A DNA stretch of 64,000 nucleotides, from NCBI GenBank assembly GCA_021234155.1, contig JAJEKV010000100.1:660116-724115 (forward strand), given 5' to 3'. A model generated the notes under the pieces. That model worked only from the letters and a program-made list of their open reading frames with translations. It searched no databases and was not told where the DNA came from. A program made the position numbers and the translations under genes. The stretch comes from Isoetes taiwanensis (taxonomy: Eukaryota > Streptophyta > Lycopodiopsida > Isoetales > Isoetaceae). This document shows, piece after piece, positions 13,480 through 26,035 of the stretch; positions within the stretch are counted from its first letter, which is position 1; each line of letters opens with the position of its first letter.

Positions 13480-15560
13480 TAAAGTGCATAAGTGCAAAGT
13501 TTTTGAGGTTGCATGGAAGATGAATAGATGTTGCATTCAACAAAAGAGTGTTTAGTAGAAAGCAAGGAGTTCTTGCCCAATTTGTTGTACATGGGCTTGC
13601 TAACTTGCATAAGTGCTTCGATGTTGCAGGGAAGATGGGTGGTCCACGGCTAAGTTATCCATGGCTGGTCGTGTAACTGTGGCAAAGTCAGTTCTGAGTG
13701 GTACACATGTCTACATGGCATCCATATTGCTGGCACCGCAGTCAAAGATGCAGCTCATTGTTCGCACTGTCAGGAACTTCATCTAAGGTGGCACTGAAGA
13801 AGGAGCTGATGTTAAAGTTAGTTGGGCAAAGTGCATTATGCCTAAACTTTGTGGGGGGCTGGGGATGATTCACTTTTTCTCCAGAGCAAGGTGCTGATCT
13901 CTAAGTTCATGTGGCGGATTCTCAATAATGCTGATAATTCTCCAGGTCTGCGTCTCATTCACCAGTCTTTACAGAGGTGCATTTCCTTTGGCTCTCCATC
14001 CATTAAGCCTCTCCTCCCATGGGCATTATTCTATCCACTTTCTCCATATCCTAATGCATCTCCTTTCCTCAAGGGATTGCTAACCGCTTTGGAGATCAGG
14101 CTGCGACTTTGTTTCCATCCAATGGCCCACACACATCCTACAAACTAGTTGTTGGTGGATCCCTTTGGATGACGGTCATGCGGTTGTCCCCCGGTCTCTT
14201 CTCATCCATCCATTGACGAACGCGTCGGTGGGCGAGCAGCAGTGTGCTCCGCTGTGATTCTGCATGGTATAATGAGACAAGATTGTTGACGGGAATGAGT
14301 TCAAATTGAAGTTCCTTCTCCTTCAAGGGACCGAGCATTTGGGGAAAAGTAGCCGCTACACTTCCTCCACACCCACAAGACGTGGCTCTCCCCACTGGGT
14401 GGTTCATGGTAGTGTTAAGGAGGAGCACCCGTGCACTCGATGTATGTGGTCCCGCTTCATCCCGAGGTGTTGCCTCCATCGCCAAAGTAGCCTTTAGTTA
14501 TCCCCGAGCCTCATCGTAAAGCAAGCGATGCAGCGATGGGTATGGGATAAATTGCTTCATCCTAAGCTATCCATTTTATGGTGGCAGATCACTCATAGAT
14601 GCGCGCGGGTAAACACTCGTTGTTCATCGATTTCGTCCCACGCCTCGTGATCTGCCCTCTTTGCACGCTAGAGGGATGAGACAATTGAGCACCGCTTTTT
14701 CTTGTGTCACCATGTTCGACCTGCGGCGCTGGCTTCTCGAAGTCTTTTCCATTGTGACTTGAATAGTCGCTGTGTCCTTTTGTCGGTCTATCCTAGTTCT
14801 TGGGACAAGTTGGCAAAGAGGGCTTTCCACTTAGCATCCGCTTGGATCATCCGGGTCCATCCGAAGAGATCTAAATCTCCTCATCTTCAAGGGACAGCTC
14901 TTTTTCGATACGCAAGTGCTTAGGGATGCCCGTAATCGATTGTGAAGGCGCATAAATGTTCTTCCCTTGAAGGATGACATCAAAAGTGTCATTTGGGAAC
15001 AATATCTTCGATTCACACCTACCATAAGCAAACAGCAGTGCATGGGTGATCCTGATTCTCTCGCTTTCTATGTTATGTATGTGGTGGGTAGTGTTGCTCT
15101 AGTGGATATCTTCTCCACTGGGTTTTGAGTCCCCCATGTACTCTTTGTATTCTTTTGAGTAATAAAGGTCCACGTTCATCAAAAAAAAAAAAAGATGCTG
15201 CATTCAACAAAAAAGTATTTAGTAGAAAGCAAGAAGTTCTCATCCAAATGTTGCCAATGTGAACGCATAATATATGTTATTGCAATAAATACTTTGTGTT
15301 GTAACACCAACCTTATAGAGGCAAACTAAAACATACTTTGAAAATGCATGCGTTTATCTTTTTTTTGTAAATTAAATATGCTTACCAAAGACATTAAAAA
15401 AGGTAAAGATATCAATGTGTATGTGGGCTTGCTAAAGTGCATAAGTGCGAAGTTTTCGATGTTGCAGGGAAGATGGGTAGATGTTGCATTCAACAAAAAG
15501 AATGTTTAGTAGAAAGCAAGAAGTTCTCATCCACATGTGGCCAATGTGTACTTTGTGCTA
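13480..15560 (+). repeat. Local repeated sequence interrupted by a LINE
   Basis: A roughly 110-bp motif (words: cttgctaa.gtgcataagtgc, gatgttgcagggaagatg, gttgcattcaacaaaa, agtagaaagcaag) occurs at about 13480-13632, resumes in part at 15194-15260, and occurs again complete at 15424-15545. The L1-like LINE lies between the first and second. The arrangement says the LINE inserted into one member of a small dispersed or tandem family. Confidence 0.55.
13634..15193 (+). mobile_element. 5'-truncated L1-like LINE with poly(A) tail (left copy)
   Basis: Translation in several broken frames gives the C-terminal part of a plant L1 ORF2: the KLSMAGRVTVAKSVLSG-like segment, GGLGMIHFFSRAKVLISKFMW (frames shifted), then the zinc-binding zf-RVT region with DETIEHRFFLCHHV. 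AATAAA at 15161-15166 precedes 13 A residues at 15181-15193, so the true 3' end is preserved. The endonuclease and catalytic RT core are absent, as expected for 5' truncation during target-primed reverse transcription. It encodes nothing functional. Confidence 0.8.
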
Positions 15561-16190
15561 TAACACCAAAGACGTTCACAAAGATAGAGATAAAATAAGA
15601 AATAGGCACCCAAATTTTATTGAATGTCACTCGAATGGTAGAATGCTATAGGATCCCATACAATAGCCTAGTGTGGCCATGCCACGCTTTAGTAAACACT
15701 ACAATTTGCAGCATCACTATAAAGATTGTTTTACAATGTTGTATTGCAATGTGATGAGATGTTTACAACAACTTGAAACATATCACTACATAGGTTGTAG
15801 GCTTGGGAAGCCTATTTGAGGCATCATTCCAGTGTATCTCTGCTTGATTAGTAAAACCCACCCAGAAACAACATGATCGCACACCAAATTGTGCATGGTT
15901 GGTAATGTTCAGTATCAACAATAGCAATGTTGGATCTGAGTATTGCCACGAAGTTCAACCACAGCAGCATAACTATTTCTTTGCCACCAACAAAAACAGA
16001 GTATCTTAAATCCATGGTTTGATATCAAGTGTAAAAGTAACATTAAGAACTAAACATAAATAATAGTCATATTATGCAACATCCTAGCATAGTGTAAGTG
16101 CAATATCGTTATGGTCTACTTTTAGAATTGCATTGCTTGATATAGAGGTCATGTCCGCCCTCATTGTGAAGGCCCTGCAGTTTTAAGTAG
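15194..16190. other. Non-coding sequence between two LINE fragments
   Basis: No gene recognised. It includes two partial copies of the local repeat that flanks the L1-like LINE and AT-rich unique sequence. The same stretch recurs at 27541-28450 with few differences. Confidence 0.4.
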
Positions 16191-18060
16191 TTATGTAATG
16201 ATACAAACAGAAATATGGATAAATGTAGGCATTCCATTCATGGCATAAAACTGCATCATGTTGCCTGCAATGAAAGCCAAGTAGAACGATTGCCTCGGCC
16301 CTCTTGCTTTCTCAAATAGTGCCCTGAGTGTTAGAGCATGATCTAACGTGCTAATGTTGGCTTCTGAATCCTGCTTAGCATGGAGACCTCTTATTGTTCT
16401 TTTCAGCCCAATGACTAAGCTTCTATCCCAGCACTGTACCACTCAGTTTAGCAAAGATTGAACCAATCAATATGGTTCAATAGTTGCGTGCACCATCCTT
16501 AGCACCAATTTTATGAATGGGATGGACTCTGTTTTCTCTCCAAGATTTCTGCAGTCCTTCGCCTAAGGCCATGTTGAGCAGTCTGGTAAGTGTCTCCTGT
16601 ATTTTCTTTCCACTCCATTTCATCAATTCTACATGCAATCCCTATAGATCCGCTGCTTTGCCATACTTCATCCCATGCAATCCATTTGAAATGCCTTCCA
16701 TGGTGAGCATGTCCCCTAAGACTATTATCTGTGGCATCCCTTCTGCATTTTGCACGTCATATATTTTCTTCATAAATTCAAAAAGCTCATAAGCTTAAAA
16801 TAGGTGCATTGCCTTTTTTAGAACAACGTTACAAAACGTCTTTTGGGCTATTGCGCGATTTGGTGCACATTTTGGATTGCCTTTGCTTAATGTATTTCCT
16901 TTTTTCTTCGCTTTGGAGCTTTTTGTACCAGTGAGGTTTGGTAATACATGCTTTTGGAAGTAGCGCCCTTGCTGCAGAGCAATCTACATCCCACCATCTA
17001 TTTCTTGGTCGCCTATTATTTCTTGGCTTTGTGTGGCCGAAGATTTCTTCATTAACTTCTAGGAGGATCTGTGCAAATAAGGAAGCATCACTTTCTAGTT
17101 TCATAGACCAAATAGTGCATGCTCTTCTAGCTTCTAATGCTTTGCAATATTGCTCTTTTTTGTTGAAATCTAGTTTCAACTGTGGTTTAAAAACATTGGC
17201 ATTTTCTGATGATATGGATAAGCATCCCACGTTGAAGCGCAACTGTACATGATCTGACTCAGGGTTTTACTCAAGATCTGGAAAAAAATGTGATTACTGT
17301 TTTGTGCCAATACATAATCCACGACACTTGCTCCTAAATGTGTAATGCAGGTGTGTCCAGTCGACATTGGAAAATCCTTTGTGCCATTCAGAATTTTAAG
17401 ATCACAAATGGTGCAGAGCTCCAATAGTTTGTGATTCATTTCTTCATCAACAGATTTTCGAGAATAGATCTCTTCATGGATTTCATCCAGGAGCAAATCA
17501 TGCAGGTTTTCAAAAATAACAGCTTGCATATTGCTAGTACTGGCATTGAACTCCCCTGTGATAATGATTTCGCCATGATCTCTGATACCAATTATAACCG
17601 AGCATAAGCTGTGGAACGGATCATTATGATCTGTTCTAGCATCTTTATAAATCTTTGCATGGAGCGGTGCAAAATAGCAAAGTGCTATAAACAGAGGCTT
17701 GTCTCCATTTAATTTGAGCCCCATATATTGCTTTAGGTTATCCATTGTATGCACTGTAATCATTTTTGCCAAATCAATTTTTGCATATGTAGCAAGGCCG
17801 CCATGGCCTCTTCCAGCATCTTTGTTCTTGTGATTCCAGACATTACCAATCAATGTGAACCCGCATAAATCAGGAAGTGAATTATCTTGATGTTGCCATG
17901 TCTCCACAATCAATATTAAATCAACTGTTTTCCAAGTCTCAGTTGAAGCATCAAAGTGAGCTTGTCATGCGCCATGTACATTCCCGACTAGGATCTTCAA
18001 AGCCCCAATTTTCTATGCCTTTTTTCACTTTGTTTGCTTTGCCTCCCAGTCCAAATACGC
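16191..18060 (-). mobile_element. APE-type non-LTR retrotransposon, endonuclease to RT palm (left copy)
   Basis: Reading down the minus strand: an endonuclease-like start (LKILVGNVHGA near 18,030), then an open frame 17913-17176 with IVETWQHQD, GRGHGGLATYAK, IITGEFNAST (the GDFNA motif with D to E) and SVVDYVLA. A second frame, 17242-16829, holds the EN-RT linker with RNRWWDVDCSAAR. It is followed by RT motifs spread over broken frames: KAADLxGLHVELMKW, GLQKSWRENRVHPIHKIG, then STLDHALTLRALFEKA in 16442-16191. The catalytic YADD box is not reached, so the 3' part is missing. Stops and frameshifts make it inactive. A near-identical copy lies at 28.45-30.40 kb. Confidence 0.8.
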
Positions 18061-18881
18061 AATGAAACTGAGGTCTCTTGCCTCTTTAACTTTTGCCCAT
18101 TCTTTCTATCTTGCATCTAATTGAGCCGGAGTTAACGCGGGTTGCCATTTGGTGACCCCAATGGTGAACACAAGTGGACACTTGGCCCGATTGCTGTGGC
18201 ACCCTTTGTGTCCGCCATTAGCGCTTTGTCGGACACCGTCGCATGAATTTTCGGGTTGGAGGCATGGTGCCCTGTCTTACCCTAATGGTGAACCCGGGAG
18301 ATCGGAGATGGCGCGCCACGATCCGGCCGTTGGAGGAATCATTGTTGCAGATGGTGGGGGTACTATTTTTGGTGGCGAGGAGTTATCCCTGTATGGCGCA
18401 TGCATAACCATCAATGGTGAGCCAAGATTCTCGGCTAAAACAGGTGACATTCATGCTATTTCTGTATTGGTTTGAGATTTTTTTTGGTTTACTTTCATCT
18501 TTTGCATGTTTATTGCTCCAATGGTCCCGAGAGGTGAGGATGTGCTGCCATTCAACCAAAATTCCCTCCAATTTCCCCATCAGGGGCACTCGGATTGCTG
18601 ACATGTCTACATATCCAGCCCCTGATTTTGCTGCTACCAATTTGCCCCCTCTTGATGAGGGATTCTGTGCACATGATTGCCCAACTGGGGTGTGATTGCT
18701 TTTGGCTTGGATTGATGAGTTGTATGTGTTTGGTCCCATCCATTTCTTCCTCCTAACTGACGAAAGCTAGACCCTCCGCACCATCTCGAATTTTTTCTCT
18801 CTTGCAAAATACTCAAAAAATGGCCTTCCCCGAATAAAGACGCCTCCTAGATCTTTGGATCTGCAATTCTGCAAATCCAAC

Positions 18882-20252
18882 ATGAATCTGAGGAGCAAGA
18901 AGTGCATAGCCCCAAATCTGGCCACAGGTGCCGATCTGCCTCCACCCAATCCTGTCCCAATTCAGAAGGGAAGGAGAACACCCAAGCCTCTCATCTTGGA
19001 GCAGCAAATTTTGGAGGATCTGCCCAAGACTCCCAGGAATTATGCTAGAGGGGCTTGGACAATGAAGCAGATGGAGGATTGCATAGCTTCAATTGAAGAT
19101 GGTGTCTTCTCCATAAGAAAGGCTGCAATGCATTTTGGCATCCCTCAAACTACAATCAGGAACCATCTTGATGGGATCTCCACAAGCAAGTTTGGGAGTA
19201 CTCCCCGAGGTCTGACCCCAACTGAAGAAGCAGATCTGTTGGAATGGGCCTTCAAGTTGGGAGATGAAGGCAGGCCTATCACTTTGGAGGTCATGAGGCA
19301 GAAAGTAGCTGAGATGACAGCAAACATGCCAACAATTTTCAAGGGCGGGCTGCCAGGATCAAAGTGGTGGCATCTTTTCAAGAAGAGGCACCCTGAGGTC
19401 ACAATCAAGTCAGCTCAAGGCGTGGAGTTCAACAGGGTAAAAGCTATGACTTCCTTCAATTTGTCTAACTTCTATTCTACTCTAAAGAATTGCATAGATA
19501 CTCTAGGATTGGATGCATCTAGAGTTTGGAATGCAGATGAGACAGGTGTGCAAGCAGGGTTTAAGGGATCAATGCGTGTCATAGCAAGGAAGTCAGACAA
19601 GCATCCACACCAAAATGTTCCTACAAACAGGGAGTGGCTTTCTTTGTTAGTTTGTGTAAATGCTCAAGGTGTTGTTATGCCTGGATTGTATGTGTTCAAG
19701 GGGAAGAGGATGAGAGATGTAAATGTAATATCAGGTTGTGAGCCAGGGGCTGTCATGAGCTTCTAGAAGAGTGCTTGGATCACGGATGCACTCTTCCAAG
19801 CTTGGATTGACCAGTTTAGGAAGCATGTTCCAGGTGGAATTTCAATAGATAGGCCTCACTTACTCATTTGTGATGGTCATGGGAGTCATGTGACCTTGGA
19901 TACTGTCATGAAGGCAAAAGAGTTTGGTCTTCATATTCTGCAGCTTCCTCCATATACATCTCATAGGTTCGCGACCCACCGGATGTGGCGTAACGGCCCC
20001 TTCAAAGGCTACTTTAAGAAGAGTAGGGCTGACTTCATGAGCAAATCTGCGTGGGGAAGAACCAAGCAAGGAAGGAGCCACCCAATTGTATCAAAGTCAA
20101 TGAAGCATGCGTTGTCTCCAAATAATGTGAAGGCCGGTTTTGAAAAAACAGGTATTTGGCCATTTGATGATAAAGCAGTTTCTACTGACCCCAAGGCAGA
20201 TGAGATCCAGGCTGCAAGACAAAGAAAGTTGGAGGAGCTCAAAGCTGACTAA
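18882..20252 (+). pseudogene. Pogo-like DDE_1 transposase, left copy (broken)
   Basis: Start chosen at ATG 18882 (MNLRSKKCIAPN); the frame is already open a few codons upstream without an ATG. A Psq-type helix-turn-helix follows (WTMKQMEDCIASIEDG, SIRKAAMHFGIPQTTIRNHL), then a CENP-B/Tc5-like segment (LLEWAFKLGDEGRPIT), then the DDE_1 endonuclease fold: first Asp in VWNADETGVQ, second in HLLICDGHGSH. A TAG stop occurs at 19764-19766, codon 295, inside the catalytic domain, and the same stop is in the other copy. The third catalytic Asp (QPLDVACFGPFK in the right copy) is scrambled here. Such enzymes cut and paste elements at TA sites in the nucleus. No functional product is expected. Confidence 0.85.
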
Positions 20253-21610
20253 GGAGGTGAATACACTGGAACTTGATAATTCAAGGTAAGGGGCTTGAAG
20301 CATTGGCAGAGGCAGCCAGCAAAGAAGGACCAGGTAATTACACTTTGAACACAATCAATTGATTATTTTCATTGTGCTCAATTTCATTTCATTGTTTATT
20401 ATTACTTGGCGGACCGTGTGAGGATAGGGATCTTTGAGAGTTCACCAAGATGCAAAGGGGAGCACAATGTCCCACTTCGTACAAGAGGATGGGTTGAGGA
20501 AGTAGGGAATCTGATAATGAGGTGCCACAAATTTGTTTTAGTTACCATTTTGGTTGTTGTTTTCGCACCAATTACATTAGTTTAATACTTTGTCTATCTT
20601 AATGCTTTGCATTCATTCATAGGGTGCTGCCGGTGTATAAAAAAAAGAGGGCAAAGGTTTGGCTCCCGAGTCTCTTAAGAATAGAATTTTGGCAATGTGA
20701 GTCATGATGAGGTGATTTCAGCAAGGTTGGAGCACAAGAAGAAGAGTTTGGGAGAATTTGAGGCCCGACAGGAAGAAGCGGTACAGGGAAAGAAGCAAGG
20801 GGATGGACAAAGAGGAGAAGGGAAGAAGAGAATAAGAAACCGCGAGGAGGGAGAATAAACAAAGAGAGGTATGCTTGAGAGAAAAGGTCGAGGATGAAGC
20901 GGAGTAAATGATTCAAGTTGATAAATTGATGTTTTTATACTAACATCCGGTGTTTAATTTTATCTGGCCCGGCATGTGAGGGGTGTTAGACAAAGAAGGA
21001 TCGGGGAGAAAAGTCGAAATTACATAGAGTATGAAGGTTAAGTGATAAAGGGAGGTGAGGTTTGGATGTTCGCGGTCTGGTGAAATGTTGTTGGGAGACG
21101 GGGAAGACAAAGGGACCACCGAGGTTTCAGCTGGAAGTAAGGACATTGGAGTTGCACTACGGCCAGTATGCCAATGTAACCCGGTGACGAGGTTGATGCA
21201 ATTGAACCAGCTCAAGAGCCCCTTCAACTGCGGTCTCGATTCAATTTGCCTCACGAAGCAATGTTGCGGGATTCTCAAATTCCAGATTAGGATGAGACCA
21301 TGTTTGGGTGTAGCTTAGAAGAAACACATATTTGTTCATGGGATGAATTGATGAGGAAGAAGAAGGTGTACCCATATACTATCTGATTGGAGCCAATTGC
21401 AGATGGGGCAAGGGAATGGCCTTCACCAAATGAGATCTGGACAGACCCTGATGGTTATCATGGCGGCGGTGCAGTGAGAGCAAAGTGGAAGGAAATGAAG
21501 CTTGATGGCGACCAAAGAGTGATAGTGCTGAAATTTGTAGGAAGACAAAGAATTTGGATGAGCTATACGAGGCACAAGCTGTACACACCTCAGTTCGCAG
21601 GTTTGTGAGA
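20253..21610 (+). pseudogene. C-terminal exon remnants of the pogo-like gene, left copy
   Basis: These segments align with the right-hand copy at about 32,600-33,970: the acidic exon, the Lys/Glu-rich coiled-coil region and the CSLEETHICSWDELMRKKKVY segment. Splice sites are mostly destroyed; for example, the acceptor 'attgcagcag' of the right copy is 'attacttggcgg' here. No frame is usefully open except short pieces such as 21387-21608. Confidence 0.65.
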
Positions 21611-21779
21611 ATTTTTATATGCATGCACCTTTTATTATTTTTTTTGTTTAGAATTTCCTTACTCTAACATTCTCTTTGTTCAAAATTAGTTGAATGCATG
21701 CATCATTGATTTGCTTTAAAACTTGGCTTCTTGGTTTGAGCTTTCTAACTTTGTCTTAGGGTTTTGCTTGATCATGGTA

Positions 21780-22950
21780 GCTCTAAAAGGGCGTGAAGAA
21801 GGGAATCGACTCAAAGTTTCACATGACTATTAGCATGGGAGAGCTAAAGGTTTGAGAATCTAAGGATCAAGGTTTGTAATGAAGCTGAAGGATGCTGTGA
21901 GGAATAGCACTTAGGCTGATCTAGTTCATGTGCAACAAATATCAGCGTATTGCAAAGGGGAACATGACCTGGCGAAGGGTGTTTGTTGCTTCGTGAGGCT
22001 CATGCGGGGTTTTCGTGTGACCGGATCCTGTATGAGTGCTGGCGGCCGCGGGATGCTGGCGGCGTTGGTGGTTGGCCCAGGATTTTCCGTTTTATGTTGA
22101 TAATGTCGTTTGATAGTGTCGTTTGATTTGGCGCCAGATTGGACCTGGAATTTTGTGAAACTTGTTTCTGGGTTTGTGAAGGCTACCTCGCTTTGCTGTT
22201 TGCGGTAGCTGTGTTTGATCATGGACTGCCTGCCTGCCGCCTGCCGCCTGCCGCCGCCTGCCTGCCTGGCACTCGTTTGGTGCATGTGCCATTGCTTTTG
22301 TTTTGAGGGGTGTCCATTGGCGGTGTGAATGCACTGTTGGGTTTAGCGGATGCGCCATTGGAGTCGGCTGGCATTTTGTTTGAAGAAGTGATGGTGGTTT
22401 TAGAACTGTAGTTTCTGTACATATGCCACATATGTATCTTCAAAAAGAAATTGTAAGGTTGGCCAATATCCCTCTAGATGCCTGGAGTTGGTTGCATAAC
22501 ATCTTCCTTCAAGGTTAGAGATAAGTGCATCTAGAAGATGGTTGCATTGAATGTAGTCTTTGACTATGGATATTATAAGCTATGTTGTGAGAGCCACGAT
22601 TGATTTTTTTTAATATTATTGTAGATCGCTTCATTGTTGATTATTATTTTGAATTGTGAGGTACAATATATCTAAAGCTACAAAACTTATATTTTGCTTT
22701 TCTAGTTATAAAATAGCCAAGTGAAAGTTTGTAGCATAGCCAAATTCAAAAGTTACCATGAGATCCAAACACATATAAGCGTAATGATAATAATATCTTT
22801 AGCCAAATGTATATCATAAAATACTGTAAAATTGAAAAATATAGCCAAACCATTTTTATGGAAAAATATATAGTATGCTTAATTTTTTTCCACGATTGGT
22901 AATTGATGAGCTTTGAATGCTTTGACAATTTCATTGTTGGGCATCAAGAG
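21780..22950. other. Last pogo exon remnant and flank, left copy
   Basis: The sequence matches the right copy 34,140-35,230 but with many indels. The 3'-terminal exon is frame-broken. Beyond about 22,430 the flank is AT-rich and non-coding. Confidence 0.5.
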
Positions 22951-23779
22951 GTCGTGCATCTGAACAAGTAGACCTTTGAATATGAGAAGATTCCTTCTTT
23001 TCCAAATGGATCAAATTATCCATCGCGAAGCCAAATAGGCAGCCCTTTTGCCAAATTATCCTAACTACTTGGATAGTACGCTAATAGCTTATCTGGCTGG
23101 CTATTCAAATTGCAATGAAAAGGAGCCTTGAAGCCACAACCAACATGTCCTGACCCTGTCTACACATAGGAAGAAGCAATGCTCAATTGTTTTCGTCCCT
23201 ACATTGCACATAAGGGACAAAATGCCGGAGATAATGCGGGCGAAATTTGTGCACCGAATGCTTGAACAACGATGGTGACTGCCACCATAAAGCAGATACA
23301 TTGGGATGGAGTAGTTTATCCCATACCCATTCCATCTTGCTTTTACGCGATCCCTAGGAATGACCAAAGGCCACTTGGGCCGAAGGAGGCAACGTCGACA
23401 TCAAACAAGACCTTGTACATGGAATTCACCAACTTATACTGCTGACATGATCATGAACTACAGGCTAGGGGCCATCCACTTGTGCTGCGGAGGAAGAATT
23501 GAAGCGCATACGCCCAAATAGCTCGATCCACCTTAAAGGAGGAACTTAGCTCTAAACCCTCCCATGTCAGCCAAGCTGTCTTTGATTATTATTATACCAA
23601 TCAGAGATATCATATGCACACTGTGCTCTCCATCGGCGATGGGTCAATGGAGTGGACTAAAAGCTACCAAAAGAACCACCATCAATGGAATCCACCAACA
23701 ACTTGTAGTAGTGCTAGTATGTAAAGATGGTGAAAATGAAGCAGAGATTGTATGCGGTCTCCCATGCAACTAGCAATCC
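22950..23779 (-). mobile_element. L1-like LINE 3' end, truncated at the duplication junction
   Basis: The minus strand encodes pieces of the plant L1 zf-RVT tail (VIPRDRVKARWNGYG, a CNVGTKTIEHCFFLC-like zinc region) in 23367-23101. It matches the longer LINE at 35,230-37,020 but stops at 23,779, where sequence switches to CDC48. It is broken in frame by many indels. Plus-strand open frames here are shadows. Confidence 0.7.
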
Positions 23780-23789
23780 TCACAAGACA

Positions 23790-24830
23790 GTGTATTAGAA
23801 AAATGGATGTTATTGACCCTGAAAGGCAGGAGGCTGTCGTCCTGAAATTCTGAATTCTTGGCAGTGGCGCAATATTGTTTTCAAGCCCGCTTTGTGGCTA
23901 CAACCAAATCCTTCTGCATAGGTAGTATTTTGGGGAATTGTGCCGTGTCCGTGGGAGATGTTGGTGGTGTCGGTGTAGAAGAAACTGCAAAGAGACTGTG
24001 GCTATCCTGTTGACATCACGAAAGTTTTGGAATGGCTGCATCAAAAGGTGTTGCTCATTATGGCCCCAGGTTGTGACGGGAACTCTCTGGCGAAACGATT
24101 ACTAATGAATGCCAAGCCAATTTTACAAAAGTAAAGGGGCCCCAGAGTTGCTTACAATGTGCAGTTTGGCGGCCGGTAAGAATGTTAGAGATGTCTTTGA
24201 CAGGCAGCAGCGTAATCCACCCGTATTGTTTTTGATGAGTTGATTTCCGCACAGCGCTACTCGGCAGAGAAACGCCGTTGGTGAGGGAATGCTGAAGGAG
24301 CTGATGAGTTCTTGTCAATACTGAAATGGATGGCATGGGCTGCCAGGCTAACATCATTGAAGAGCTGAAACTCGGGCTGATATCATTGGTGTCGCCGTCT
24401 AGTGGCTAAGATCAGCTTATCACCCTCCACTAGATGAAAGCCGCGTGCAGAATATTTCCCCAGCTGCTCTTGGAAGTCTTCGCGCTGGGACGCGTGATCT
24501 GGGATGCAAAATGTACTCTGGCTTCAGTGGTGCTGATATTACAGAAATTTATGGCGATGCTTGTAGGTATCTTTCTTCTGAAAAATCAACCAGGACTTGG
24601 AGATGGAGAAGAAAGGCTGAAATCCAGATGCCATGGATGAAAGAGGGTAAAGAAGTGCTGACTTAGCTATGCACGAGGAGGGCGTAAGTGAAGCTCGTCG
24701 TGACATTGAAGTGATGTACTAAAATTAGGAAATTATCGAAGCATTTGCTGAACATTCATAATCAGTTTGGATCTTCATTTTAGCTTTCCTGACCAACAGC
24801 CTTGCATAAACACTAATGGAAGATGACTTA
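23790..24830 (+). pseudogene. Broken 3' fragment of CDC48 (duplicate)
   Basis: This aligns with CDC48 codons about 419-788 and its stop region (compare 'gaccaacagccttgcataaacac' with 12,291 onward). Indels occur every 10-20 bp, so no D2 Walker motif is translatable in one frame. The 5' end of the gene is absent because the duplication starts inside the ORF. The decay pattern does not respect codons, and the nearby non-coding flank is equally noisy. Confidence 0.9.
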
Positions 24831-24839
24831 TGGCTGAAT

Positions 24840-26035
24840 ATATGGTGTATATATTATTTTGAATTGATATTCGTTACTTTTAATTGAATATTTTCTCCTC
24901 TACTATTAAAATCTGGTTTTGCTTCTTTTTATCCTTTGCATGGTAATTTTCTTGAGTGGGCAATCACTAGGTGAGTAATCTTTCCCAGCTTTGCTTGCAC
25001 TAACATAGGGAGAGAAAAGAAACGTGGAGAGATTAGCTCTCATGCGGGTTCTGAAACTTTAATACATGTCAATGGGACCTGAAACCTTTTAAGCTATGTC
25101 AATATGGAGTTCTGCTTACCTTCTTCTCCAGAATGCTCCTTTATAGTCTTTCGAATTTAAACAATGCATAAAGTGAAGACAAAGCTAAATCACTGAAGAA
25201 GGATTAACTTTTGGTATGTGATCATATTTGTGAAAAGTTGGAGGAATCGCTCGGAGAATGGAGTGTTAACATTACCTCAAATGCAACCAATCCCCGGAGT
25301 TTGGCAGGAGCCAAAAGCATACATTTCTTGCTTAAAACCGTATGAAATTTTGCTTTGCGTCAAAAGTGGGACTTGGCGCTTCGGCTGATTACGAGATATA
25401 GTCAGTGACGAGATGTCCAAAGCTATAAAGGTCCGATGAACTAATTTATGGCATGAATGAAAAGCCAGCAGGGCCAATAGCCATCTTTGAGTTCTGAAGC
25501 CAATGGCGCATTAACTTCGCAGCTACACGGTGAGTTGAGTGAAAAGCGAGATCATCCCTATTATCTTGGGCAATCTTGCTCCTTAGTCACCAGCATCCTT
25601 CCAGATCCCAACCACGATGTTGCACAGGAAACAACCATTCTGTCCCTGCAAATATGATAGCTAGCATAAATCTGGCTTTCACATAAAAAACTTATCTCTT
25701 ACCTAGAAGGTGCATTTTTATTTTAGTATTAACAACGGCTTTGATGCTTACAGCTTTCAATAATAAATAGCAGATCTAACTTCACTAGTACCTTCAAATA
25801 GATGCCTGTCTTGGATCATCCAAGTCTTACTAAAATATGTTGGATTTAGCATCAAGAAATATAATCATGCCATGAACTTATAAAGTGCATAAGTGCAAAG
25901 TTTTTAGAAGTTACTGGAAGATGAATAGATGTTGCGATAATATAAAGAGTGTTTAGTAGAAAGCAAGGAGTTCTTGCCCAATTTGTTGTACATGGGCTTG
26001 CTAACTTGCATAAAGTGCTTCGATGTTAGGGAAGA
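24840..26035. other. Duplicate of the CDC48 3' flank
   Basis: This is the counterpart of 12,345-13,633 with frequent indels. The 32-bp-spaced repeat and the Helitron-like hairpin of the left copy are not preserved. No gene recognised. Confidence 0.5.

Larger units (their letters stand above)
18140..22090 (+). mobile_element. Pogo-like (Tc1/mariner superfamily) DNA transposon, left copy
   Basis: This span contains the transposase reading frame and its downstream exon-like segments by homology to the better-preserved right copy. Limits are approximate, because I could not fix terminal inverted repeats or a TA target duplication. From about 19,967 the sequence is full of small insertions and deletions relative to the right copy, which removes most splice signals and the last acidic catalytic residue. 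The 5' part to 19,960 is clean. Confidence 0.65.

Noticed and set aside
16517-16792. Plus-strand 91-codon open frame, present identically at 28858-29133
   Set aside because: It is the antisense of the LINE reverse transcriptase domain on the minus strand. Conservation is due to the duplication.
22200-22265. Repeated CCTGCCGCCTGCCGCCG run as a coding or structural repeat
   Set aside because: It lies in the noisy left copy of the pogo 3' flank. The right copy at about 34,560-34,600 has no such run, so it is most likely consensus noise.
23790-24830. Second CDC48 gene evolving rapidly
   Set aside because: Indels ignore codon positions, the flanking non-coding DNA is equally altered, and the 5' half is absent.
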